A DNA stretch of 64,000 bases, taken from positions 1 to 64,000 of the forward strand of contig DDPY01000022.1 in the NCBI GenBank assembly GCA_002342415.1. Direction: 5' to 3'. The notes below the pieces were generated by a model. The model had not been told where the DNA came from, ran no database searches, and saw nothing but the letters and a program-made list of their open reading frames with translations. This DNA comes from Prevotella sp. UBA2456 (GTDB lineage: Bacteria > Bacteroidota > Bacteroidia > Bacteroidales > Bacteroidaceae). Position numbers and translations under genes: made by a program. Every line of letters starts with the position of its first letter. The stretch's first letter is position 1. Of this stretch, positions 6,708-13,799 are shown piece after piece.

Positions 6708-7304
6708 ATGCTTAACCTAATGATGATAACCCCAGTAGGAGTCTTGGTAACGGTGGTGATATTGGCCTTGCTGGTATCATTGGTAATCATGTTGCGCATC
6801 TCGTCGAAGATGGCCGACAGCAATGCCCGCCTCATAGACCGGGTGACCTCTCTCGAACAATCGACCCAACAACAGGAGCAGCCATCGCCTTTGCATCAGC
6901 AACCGCCAGTAGCTGTCGTGCAGGGTAGCCTGCCTGCTGACATGCCCAATGGCGAACTATACCACTGGTTCGACAGACAGATGGATGAGCTGCGCCTTTT
7001 CTGCCAGCCCGACATTGACCTGAAGACCACTGCCCAGACGTTGGGACTCACCCAGCGCAGCATTCTGCAGATGTTGAAGACGGCAGAAGTCAACCTCACC
7101 TTCACGGAATATATCACTAATAAGCGGTTAGCTTATGCCTGCCAGTTGCTCGAAGACAAACCCAACTGGAACATCGATGCCATCGCCCACGAAGCAGGCA
7201 TTCTGAGCGATGCCACCTTCCGCCGGCTGTTCCGCAAGCATTACAACATGTCGCCCAGCGAATATCGCGAGCAGCGGAGGCATAGCGATTTTGTTACACA
7301 TTAA
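6708..7304 (+). CDS. Membrane-anchored AraC-type transcriptional regulator
   Basis: 198 residues. One strong N-terminal membrane helix (about residues 8-30, GVLVTVVILALLVSLVIML) is followed by a Gln/Pro-rich linker and a C-terminal AraC/XylS double helix-turn-helix (about residues 105-190, with TEYITNKRLAYACQLL and the FRRLFRKHYNMSPSEYR ending). There is no ligand-binding or histidine-kinase domain. The ATG at 6708 follows the promoter box. The next gene, an S8 peptidase, begins 13 bases downstream with no promoter of its own in between, so regulator and peptidase are probably cotranscribed. Membrane anchoring would let it read envelope state directly, which is inference. Confidence 0.8.
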   Translation: MLNLMMITPVGVLVTVVILALLVSLVIMLRISSKMADSNARLIDRVTSLEQSTQQQEQPSPLHQQPPVAVVQGSLPADMPNGELYHWFDRQMDELRLFCQPDIDLKTTAQTLGLTQRSILQMLKTAEVNLTFTEYITNKRLAYACQLLEDKPNWNIDAIAHEAGILSDATFRRLFRKHYNMSPSEYREQRRHSDFVTH

Positions 7305-7317
7305 ATATAATAAGACT

Positions 7318-9615
7318 ATGAAGAAATTATTAACAACTATCCTGACCTTTTGTGCTTTGGTGAATGTACAGGCACAGAGCAACCTCTCGCCAGAGGTGAA
7401 TGCCTACTTAGGCAATTACAAGTCGGCCGTCAAGCACCGTAGCGCACAGGCTTCACAGCAGCAGACCATCGTGACGTTGCGCCTGAAGGCCGATGCCAAC
7501 GCCTGGGAGGTCGCTCAGCAGGTGGAAGCCTTAGGTGCCGAGGTAAAGGTGACCTTAGGCAACCAGCTGACGGTGGCCCTCACTGCCGAACAGATAGAAC
7601 CGGTGTCAAAGATTGAGGGTGTCGACCTGGTGGAGCGTATCAAGCGCGGTACGCCGCGTCTGGACACCTCGCTGGCCGTGACGCAGGCCGACCTGGTGCA
7701 CAAAGGCACCGAGCAGGTGCCGCAGGCCTATACCGGTGCCGGTGTCGTCATGGCACTGATAGACACTGGCTACGACTTTACGAACCCCATGTTCAAGGAT
7801 AATAACAACAATCTGCGCATCAAGGCGGTGTACTATCCCGGCATAACGGACGCCAAAGCGAACAAGGCCATCATCGACGGCAAGAAGGTTGACGGTTCGC
7901 TCTACGACACGCCGGAACTGATTCTCAACCCCGACATATATGGCGGCACCGGTTCGCACGGCACGCACTGTGCGTCGATAGCTGCCGGCTCGCACATCAC
8001 CGATGCCGACATGAAGGGACTCACGGGCAAGCCCATTGGCGGCATGGCGCCGGGCTCGGACATCATCCTGCTGAACACTGCTGCCGACGATGCGCAGCTG
8101 GCCCAGTTAGGGGCGGTGGAAGCAGACAACTTGAACACAGCCCTTGCCCTGAAGTTTATTTCCGAATACGGCAAGTCGCAGCAGAAGCCTGTCGTACTGA
8201 GCTGGAGTGAGAATATGCACGACGGTTTCCACGACGGCACCAGTGCCAGTGCGGAGGCCATCCGCAACTTCTGCAACGAGGGCAACATTGCCGTTATCTG
8301 CGCCAGCAACGAGGGCGGCGACTCCATGCACGTTCACAAGAGGGTGAAAGCCGGCGAGACGCTGAAGCTGATGATTGACGACATCACTGCAGACCCCAAG
8401 TCGTACACCTTCTTTGTCACCAACAAGCCCGTGAAGATGCAGGTCGGCATCTACGACATGAACGAGAAGAAGGCTATCAGGCTCTCTGACGCCATGAGCT
8501 CGGCGGACAATGTGAAGGTGAACCTGAATGTGAGGAAAGGACTGCCCGAGAATCCCGGTGCACTGCAGAAGAAGCTCTGGGACCTGCTGAACCTGGAATT
8601 CGGCAGCAAGAGCGACACGGATATAGAGCTGGCGGCCGGTAAGGGTAAGGCCGCCGACGGCAGCGACCGCTACTACGTGCGGGCAGGCTTCATTACGATG
8701 GACAACTCGCTGACCTCGAACACGGACCAGCACGTCATACTCTACTTCACGCCCGAGGAAGACTGCGAGGTGTTCAGCTGGTGTGACAATACGGGATACA
8801 TGAAGTATGAAGGCTTCACCGAGGGTACATCCAGTATCTCGATGGGCGACTATTCCACGTCGGGCAAGGCAGTCACCATTGGTGCCTGGGCAGCGCAGGA
8901 CAAGTCGATGGACTTGGATCGCAAGATAACGACTAATAATCAGTTCAAGGTGGGCGACATTGCTTACTTCAGCAGCTATGGCACGGACTACGCCGGTCAC
9001 AAGATACCCGACGCCTGCACGCCGGGCACCAACGTCGTGGCCGCCATCAACTCGCTGCAGATGAATGAGGCCATAGACAAAGAGAACCCCACCTTCTACA
9101 TCAATTTCAAGAATCAGTATATTGGCCAGAAGGGCGAACACTCTTACTTCTTCGCTCCCAAGTCGGGCACGTCGATGGCCACGCCTACCGCCGCAGGCAT
9201 CGTAGCCCTCTGGGTACAGGCCGCCAAGGACAAGGGCAAGACGCTGACCAACGAGGACGTGAAGGACATCATCAACCACGCCTGCGATACCGACGAATAC
9301 ACCAAGGCCAAACCTGAACGCTTTGGCGTCGGCAAGATCAATGCCTATAAGGGACTGCTCTACGTGCTCGGCCTGTCGACAGGCATCAGCGAGCTCAGCC
9401 AGCATCAGCCTGCAGGAGTGACCTTCCGCGTAGAGAACGGGATGCTCACTGCCGACGGTGCCGAGGACGGCACGTCCGTGACGCTCTACAACCTCTCGGG
9501 CACCATCGTGCGCCAGGTCACCCTCCAGGGAGGCAGCATCAGCCTGGCCGGTCTGCAGCGCGGCGTCTATGCCGTACAGTTAGGCAAACTCGGTTCAACC
9601 CTCATCCGCCTGTAA
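7318..9615 (+). CDS. Secreted subtilisin-family (S8) serine peptidase
   Basis: 765 residues. The signal peptide is MKKLLTTILTFCALVNVQAQ. The catalytic triad is visible: Asp149 in LIDTGYDF, His214 in GSHGTHCASIAAG, Ser619 in SGTSMATPTAAG. The long spacing between His and Ser reflects a large inserted beta-rich domain (about residues 330-500). The C-terminus (about 695-765) has a YNLSG motif and ends in VYAVQLGKLGSTLIRL, a sorting-like module typical of exported Bacteroidales proteins. It is a paralogue of the protein at 13800-16313, and both end in GSTLIRL. The ATG at 7318 is chosen because upstream starts precede the signal peptide and overlap the regulator gene. Probably degrades extracellular protein. 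Confidence 0.9.
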   Translation: MKKLLTTILTFCALVNVQAQSNLSPEVNAYLGNYKSAVKHRSAQASQQQTIVTLRLKADANAWEVAQQVEALGAEVKVTLGNQLTVALTAEQIEPVSKIEGVDLVERIKRGTPRLDTSLAVTQADLVHKGTEQVPQAYTGAGVVMALIDTGYDFTNPMFKDNNNNLRIKAVYYPGITDAKANKAIIDGKKVDGSLYDTPELILNPDIYGGTGSHGTHCASIAAGSHITDADMKGLTGKPIGGMAPGSDIILLNTAADDAQLAQLGAVEADNLNTALALKFISEYGKSQQKPVVLSWSENMHDGFHDGTSASAEAIRNFCNEGNIAVICASNEGGDSMHVHKRVKAGETLKLMIDDITADPKSYTFFVTNKPVKMQVGIYDMNEKKAIRLSDAMSSADNVKVNLNVRKGLPENPGALQKKLWDLLNLEFGSKSDTDIELAAGKGKAADGSDRYYVRAGFITMDNSLTSNTDQHVILYFTPEEDCEVFSWCDNTGYMKYEGFTEGTSSISMGDYSTSGKAVTIGAWAAQDKSMDLDRKITTNNQFKVGDIAYFSSYGTDYAGHKIPDACTPGTNVVAAINSLQMNEAIDKENPTFYINFKNQYIGQKGEHSYFFAPKSGTSMATPTAAGIVALWVQAAKDKGKTLTNEDVKDIINHACDTDEYTKAKPERFGVGKINAYKGLLYVLGLSTGISELSQHQPAGVTFRVENGMLTADGAEDGTSVTLYNLSGTIVRQVTLQGGSISLAGLQRGVYAVQLGKLGSTLIRL

Positions 9616-9639
9616 TATCCATTTATACATAATAAAGTT

Positions 9640-11211
9640 ATGATGAAAAAGAAAACATTCGCAATGCTGGCTGCCTTCCTCTGCTGTGGCCTCTTGATGA
9701 CATCGTGCAAGGATGACGACAATAACAACAGCGTCACTCCTGAACAGCCCGAACAGCCTGTACAGCCGGAGGCAAAGCTGATACAGCCTGAGAATCAGTT
9801 TGAGACCAAGGTTGCTGCCATCAGCGGCGACCCACAACTGGAGGCTGCCCTGAAGGCCATCCCCGGCGTCACCGACCTGAAATGCTTCAACAACGTCAAC
9901 ATGGGCACGACCTACTTCTTCAACTTCGAGCAGGACATCGACCATAAAAACCCGTCGCTGGGCAAGTTCAAGCAACAGGTGCTGCTGAAGTATGTCGGCA
10001 AGGACGCGCATACCGTGCTCCATACCGAGGGTTACGCCTTGGCGGGAGAGCCAGACAAGAACGTCAACCGTCTCGACAGTGTCAATCCTCCCTACATGGT
10101 GCATACCTACGAGACCAACTGCGTCATCGTGGAGCACCGCTATCACGGATGGTCGCTGCCGGAAGGCTACACCAACAGCTTTAAGTATCTGAACACATGG
10201 CAGCAGTCTACCGACTTGCACTGTATCGTAACTGCACTCAAGGCCAGCGGACTGTTCCCCAAGAAATGGGTGTCGACGGGGGTGAGCAAGAACGGCGAGA
10301 CAACGGCCTTCTACGCCTACCACTATCCTAACGAGATGGATGCCTACGTTCCCTTCTGCGGTCCCTACCTGACCTCGCTGACCGATCCTCGCGTGGGCGA
10401 CTATATGTTAAACGCTGCCGACCTGAAACCCGAGTTGGAGAAGATCAAGGCAGCCTTCCGTCACGTTGCCTCCAACGAACAGTTGCGCAACGAACTGCTG
10501 GCACGCTTCATAAAGGACTCTCCCGCTATAGCGAAAGACAAGACGGCCGATCAGCTTTACATCGATTTTATTGCTTCCATCTACACTTACCTATACGATA
10601 AAGAGGCTTATGTCCACGTAAGCAAATGGAGAGACTATATTCCCACCGCCAACAGTACGGTCGAACAATTCTACTGGTTCTTGATGGCTAATGCCGATAC
10701 CCAGTATCCCGATGACACCCCTCAGGAGCAGGCTGCCCGCCACGCAATGAAGGTCAACGACAGCCATAGGCTGCTCACAGACCGTCACCTCATCACTCGT
10801 AGCAATGACAGCAACGCCGCCGCGGAGCGTTTCGATCCGTATACAGTCCAGACATGCATCGACTTGGGCAACTATGTTTATAACTACTCATGGCTCAAGG
10901 ACCTGTTGACTGCCGACCAATGGAAAAAACTGGGAAAAGTAGTGTTTACGCCTGAACAGTTTGGTGTCACCTACGATGGAGGCAAGTTCATCAAGGAGTT
11001 CCTGAAGGGCATGGAGACCACCCCGTGCAAGATGCTCTTCGTCTATGGCAGTGCCGACCCTTGGACAGGTGCTGCCCTGCCCGATCCCGCCAATCCTAAC
11101 GTCCAGAAGTTGATTGTCTATCTGGGCACCCACACGGATGTCACCACATACTGGACGACGGAGGACGAGCAGACTCTCAAGAATTTCCTTGATCCCATCA
11201 TCGGAAAGTAA
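9640..11211 (+). CDS. S37-family (PS-10-type) tripeptidyl aminopeptidase-like lipoprotein
   Basis: 523 residues. The N-terminus ends in a lipobox (LLMTSC), followed by an Asp/Asn-rich and Pro/Gln-rich tether, so the enzyme is expected to be membrane-lipidated. The alpha/beta-hydrolase core carries EHRYHGWSLPEG and the nucleophile motif STGVSKNGE (Ser216), both characteristic of the PS-10/S37 peptidases, which remove tripeptides from N-termini. It lies 24 bases after the S8 peptidase gene and ends at a strong bidirectional terminator. An endopeptidase plus exopeptidase pair under one AraC-type regulator suggests a peptide-harvesting operon. Confidence 0.85.
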   Translation: MMKKKTFAMLAAFLCCGLLMTSCKDDDNNNSVTPEQPEQPVQPEAKLIQPENQFETKVAAISGDPQLEAALKAIPGVTDLKCFNNVNMGTTYFFNFEQDIDHKNPSLGKFKQQVLLKYVGKDAHTVLHTEGYALAGEPDKNVNRLDSVNPPYMVHTYETNCVIVEHRYHGWSLPEGYTNSFKYLNTWQQSTDLHCIVTALKASGLFPKKWVSTGVSKNGETTAFYAYHYPNEMDAYVPFCGPYLTSLTDPRVGDYMLNAADLKPELEKIKAAFRHVASNEQLRNELLARFIKDSPAIAKDKTADQLYIDFIASIYTYLYDKEAYVHVSKWRDYIPTANSTVEQFYWFLMANADTQYPDDTPQEQAARHAMKVNDSHRLLTDRHLITRSNDSNAAAERFDPYTVQTCIDLGNYVYNYSWLKDLLTADQWKKLGKVVFTPEQFGVTYDGGKFIKEFLKGMETTPCKMLFVYGSADPWTGAALPDPANPNVQKLIVYLGTHTDVTTYWTTEDEQTLKNFLDPIIGK

Positions 11212-11242
11212 CTTGTAGGGCTTGTCTGAAGGCGCAAGAATA

Positions 11243-11280
11243 AAAAGGCGGTTTGTCAACGTGACAAACCGCCTTTTATT
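11243..11280. terminator. Bidirectional terminator
   Basis: AAAAGGCGGTTTGTCA (11243-11258) pairs perfectly with TGACAAACCGCCTTTT (11262-11277) around a 3-base loop. It serves both the S37 peptidase gene and the converging DUF1537 kinase gene. Confidence 0.9.
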
Positions 11281-11285
11281 TGCAC

Positions 11286-12545
11286 TTAGTTTGACGATAG
11301 TTTCTGGTAGACTTCTTTTAATGACTGCTCGTTGCCTACGTTGCCCGGGAAGATGATGTAGGGGAACTGGCTGGCCATGACGCAGGGTACGCTGTTGACC
11401 ACTTGTCCTAAGACGCGGGCAGTGCGGATGCCCAAGCCCTTGGTCAGGATGTCGTGGCTGGTGATGCCGCCCTTGCCCACCAGATAGGATGGGGTGTAGG
11501 GCAGCCGGCGCACGATGTCCACCAGGAAGTCGCTCACCTGCTGGCCGAGTCGTTGGCGCTGGTCGGCATCGTCGAGGCGTATCTCCTGGCGCGAGGTGTA
11601 GACGACGGGCGTCAGCTGCTGGTCGACTATCTGCTGAATGGTGTCCAGTGTCTCCAGCATCAGGGCATCGGCATCATTCAATATGCGCTGCACATCCACC
11701 TCGACGGCACACGTGCCTTCGGCCTGCAACAGGCAGTCCAGCTGCTGGGTGGTCTTCTTGACATGCGAGCCTACGATGAAGATAGGAGGAGTGTGGAGGG
11801 AGGAGGGAGATGTGTGGAGGATGCTGCGGTCGAGCAGGGGCTTGTCGGGGATGCCGCTGAGGGCCTTTGGCAGCGAGGATGACGAGCGGATGACGATGGC
11901 TGATGACGATGGCTGATGGCTGATGGCGGAGGTCAGATGTTGGGCGAAGGCTTGGAGTTCGTCGTACGACTGGGCGTTGACAATCTCGTAGTCGTCGGGG
12001 TTGGCACCCTTCTCGCGGATATAGTCGCGCAGTACGGAGGTATGGTAGGCAAACACATTGTCGCGGGCAAACTCGGTCTCGCTGACGGGGATGAGCCGCT
12101 CGCCGTCCTTCATGTAGTGGATGCCGTCGATGGTCACGCGGCCTGCCTCGATGAAGGCGGGGCAGAAGGGAGTCTTGGGGGGCACGGTGATACCGTGTTG
12201 TACCAGGCACTGGCGCATGACATCCGTCTCCAGCGGGAAGTGGCCGCGCAGGCAGCTGTCGGAGCGGCTGACGATGATGAGCCGGTAGCCGAAGTCCTGA
12301 TTGACCTTGACCACCATCTCCATCGCCTCGCGGGTGACGCGCGCTGCTTCCTCGCGTGTCATCGCACGGGTGTTGGTCAGGATATAGAAGAACGGCACTT
12401 CGTCAGCAAAGCCCTCACGGACGCTCTCTTCGTCCCATTGGGTAATGAGCAGACAGCCGTGTACGGTCTGAATACCTGTAGGGTCGTCGTCGAGGACCAC
12501 TAATTTACTATTTGACAATTTACTATTTACTATTGATTCGCTCAT
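11286..12545 (-). CDS. Four-carbon acid sugar kinase (DUF1537/OtnK family)
   Basis: 419 residues, the normal family length. The N-terminal domain carries LVVLDDDPTGIQTVHG and the C-terminal nucleotide-binding domain carries VGKGGITSHD. Family members phosphorylate D-threonate, D-erythronate or related acids. Cotranscribed downstream of a DUF849 cleavage enzyme. Two parts are atypical: the first residues (SIVNSKLSNSK) are encoded by an AT-rich junction repeat, and the linker near residues 205-250 is Ser/His/Pro-rich, encoded by GATGGCT-type repeats at 11888-11930 and a purine-rich repeat at 11788-11820. An exact substrate cannot be assigned. Confidence 0.85.
   Translation of the reverse strand: MSESIVNSKLSNSKLVVLDDDPTGIQTVHGCLLITQWDEESVREGFADEVPFFYILTNTRAMTREEAARVTREAMEMVVKVNQDFGYRLIIVSRSDSCLRGHFPLETDVMRQCLVQHGITVPPKTPFCPAFIEAGRVTIDGIHYMKDGERLIPVSETEFARDNVFAYHTSVLRDYIREKGANPDDYEIVNAQSYDELQAFAQHLTSAISHQPSSSAIVIRSSSSLPKALSGIPDKPLLDRSILHTSPSSLHTPPIFIVGSHVKKTTQQLDCLLQAEGTCAVEVDVQRILNDADALMLETLDTIQQIVDQQLTPVVYTSRQEIRLDDADQRQRLGQQVSDFLVDIVRRLPYTPSYLVGKGGITSHDILTKGLGIRTARVLGQVVNSVPCVMASQFPYIIFPGNVGNEQSLKEVYQKLSSN
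11888..11930. repeat. GATGGCT-type repeat within the kinase gene
   Basis: Tandem GACGATGGCTGAT units lie inside the coding sequence and encode (on the minus strand) part of a variable Ser/His-rich linker between the two kinase domains. Confidence 0.75.
12501..12535. repeat. AT-rich junction repeat encoding the kinase N-terminus
   Basis: A copy of the AAATNGTAAAT family whose minus-strand reading gives the first residues (IVNSKLSNSK) of the DUF1537 kinase. A second copy lies at 12578-12611. Confidence 0.8.
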
Positions 12546-12577
12546 TTCTGGAATTTAACTATTTGTTTGCTGTGCAA

Positions 12578-12611
12578 TAAATCGTAAATAGTAAATCGTC
12601 AAATCGTAAAT
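12578..12611. repeat. AT-rich junction repeat containing the DUF849 stop codon
   Basis: AAATCGTAAATAGTAAATCG followed by further copies. The minus-strand reading supplies the last residues (FTI) and the TGA stop of the DUF849 gene. Confidence 0.8.
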
Positions 12612-13441
12612 GGTTTGATGTGTTGCATTTCGCGGGCTTCGGCTGGGGTGGCGGGCTCACAGCCCATCATGCGGATGAGGGCTACCAGGCGTTCCACCAG
12701 TTCGGCATTCGTGTGGGCACGCTTGCCGGGAGCATAGTAGAAGCTGTCCTCGAAACCTACGCGGACGGCGGAGGCACCCATGCCGATGGCACAGGCCAGC
12801 ATCGAGAAGTCCTTCATCGAGTCGTGGGTGATGCCCCACGAGCAGCCGGGCTCCATCAGCGAGCAGAGCATGGCCAGATTGCGGCCCGTGGCAGAGAGGT
12901 TGCTCGAGTTGCCCGGTCCCACGCAGAAGTTATAGTGCAGCGGACGGTGCAGTACGCCCTCGTCGGCCAGTCGCGTGGCACACTCCACATGGCTCAGGTC
13001 GAAGAGCTCCATCTCGGGCACCGTGTTCGTCTCGTCCAGCCGCTTGGCCCAGTAGCGCAGGTCGGGCATCGTGTTGATATACACCGTTTCGCCGAAGTTG
13101 ACACTACCCATGTTCAGCGAAGCCACCTCCACCTCGGGCACGTCGAGCGACACGCAGCGCTCGGCCAGTGTCAGTGTCGACAGTCCGCCCGTGGAGCCCT
13201 GCACAATCATGTCCGTCTCCTTGCGTATCAGTCCGATGGTCTGGCGGAACACGTCCAGCTCGAAGGTGGGATTGCCTTGCAGGTCGCGCGTGTGCAGGTG
13301 CACCTCGCAGGCACCGGCCTTATAACAGTTGATGGTGTCTTCCGCTATCTCCTCGGGAGTCAGCGGGTTTTTGCATTCGGCAGGAATCTCCTTGCCTACG
13401 TGGCATACGGGGGCCACCGTCACGATAATCTTTCTATTCAT
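12599..13441 (-). CDS. Beta-keto acid cleavage enzyme (DUF849/BKACE)
   Basis: 280 residues, typical for the family. The zinc-binding motif EVHLHTRD (His48, His50) and the glycine-rich QGSTGG and GSVNFGE segments identify a BKACE enzyme. These enzymes react a beta-keto acid with acetyl-CoA to give acetoacetate and a new CoA ester. It is first in a two-gene operon with the DUF1537 kinase, 53 bases apart. The pairing points to catabolism of a sugar acid or its oxidised form, with the substrate unknown. Which beta-keto acid is used depends on a pocket that cannot be judged from sequence alone. Confidence 0.85.
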   Translation of the reverse strand: MNRKIIVTVAPVCHVGKEIPAECKNPLTPEEIAEDTINCYKAGACEVHLHTRDLQGNPTFELDVFRQTIGLIRKETDMIVQGSTGGLSTLTLAERCVSLDVPEVEVASLNMGSVNFGETVYINTMPDLRYWAKRLDETNTVPEMELFDLSHVECATRLADEGVLHRPLHYNFCVGPGNSSNLSATGRNLAMLCSLMEPGCSWGITHDSMKDFSMLACAIGMGASAVRVGFEDSFYYAPGKRAHTNAELVERLVALIRMMGCEPATPAEAREMQHIKPFTI

Positions 13442-13449
13442 ATTGCTTA

Positions 13450-13482
13450 CAGTCTTTTGTTTTATCTTTATATAAAAGACTG
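13450..13482. promoter_or_regulatory. Inverted repeat in the leader of the DUF849-kinase operon
   Basis: CAGTCTTTT (13450-13458) and AAAAGACTG (13474-13482) form 9-bp arms around 15 bases, just before the DUF849 start codon. It could be an operator or an mRNA hairpin, and the sequence does not decide. Confidence 0.4.
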
Positions 13483-13566
13483 ACAGTCGGGCATTTTGTC
13501 ATCAAAAGTCCGCTTCCGTCTTTTCGTGCGATGCCGAAAAAGAAATTACCTTGCGTGATAAGTTAT

Positions 13567-13650
13567 GTTTCTAAGTTGGGTACAGGTATTTCCAAGTTGG
13601 AAACATGTGTCGCCAAGTTGGGTACAGATGTTTCTAAGTTGGAAACATAA
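13567..13650. repeat. Four 21-bp tandem repeats (AAGTTGG core)
   Basis: AAGTTGG cores lie at 13573, 13594, 13615 and 13636, exactly 21 bp apart, and alternate between AAGTTGGGTAC and AAGTTGGAAAC. The array ends about 105 bp upstream of the S8 peptidase promoter box. A 21-bp period places cores on the same helix face, as in a protein-binding array. Confidence 0.85.
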
Positions 13651-13754
13651 ACTCCGCAGGCGCGGAAAAACAAATCAATCCGCCTTTCTTGTGAAAAAGA
13701 CCAAGTAGAAGATAAAAAAAGTTGTAATTTCTTGCGCATGTCTGATAAATAATG

Positions 13755-13762
13755 TAACTTTG
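13755..13762 (+). promoter_or_regulatory. Promoter -7 box (TAACTTTG)
   Basis: TAACTTTG 37 bases before the ATG of the S8 peptidase gene. Confidence 0.75.
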
Positions 13763-13799
13763 CAGCGGGAAAATAAGTATCCAACCAAAAATAAAGCGT

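Larger units (their letters stand above)
13442..13799. other. Divergent intergenic region with 21-bp array and promoter
   Basis: The 358 bases between the divergent DUF849 and S8 peptidase genes hold the inverted repeat at 13450-13482, four 21-bp repeats (13567-13650) and a promoter box at 13755-13762. A minus-strand open frame across the array is repeat-driven and not supported as a gene. Confidence 0.7.

Noticed and set aside
8107..9405. A 432-residue minus-strand open frame opposite the S8 peptidase
   Set aside because: The plus strand carries the signal peptide, the full catalytic triad and the C-terminal module, so the minus frame is a shadow.
13563..13784. A minus-strand frame with a VSNLETSVPNLAT heptad pattern
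   Set aside because: The pattern is the translation of the 21-bp DNA array, and the frame starts within the promoter region of the divergent gene.
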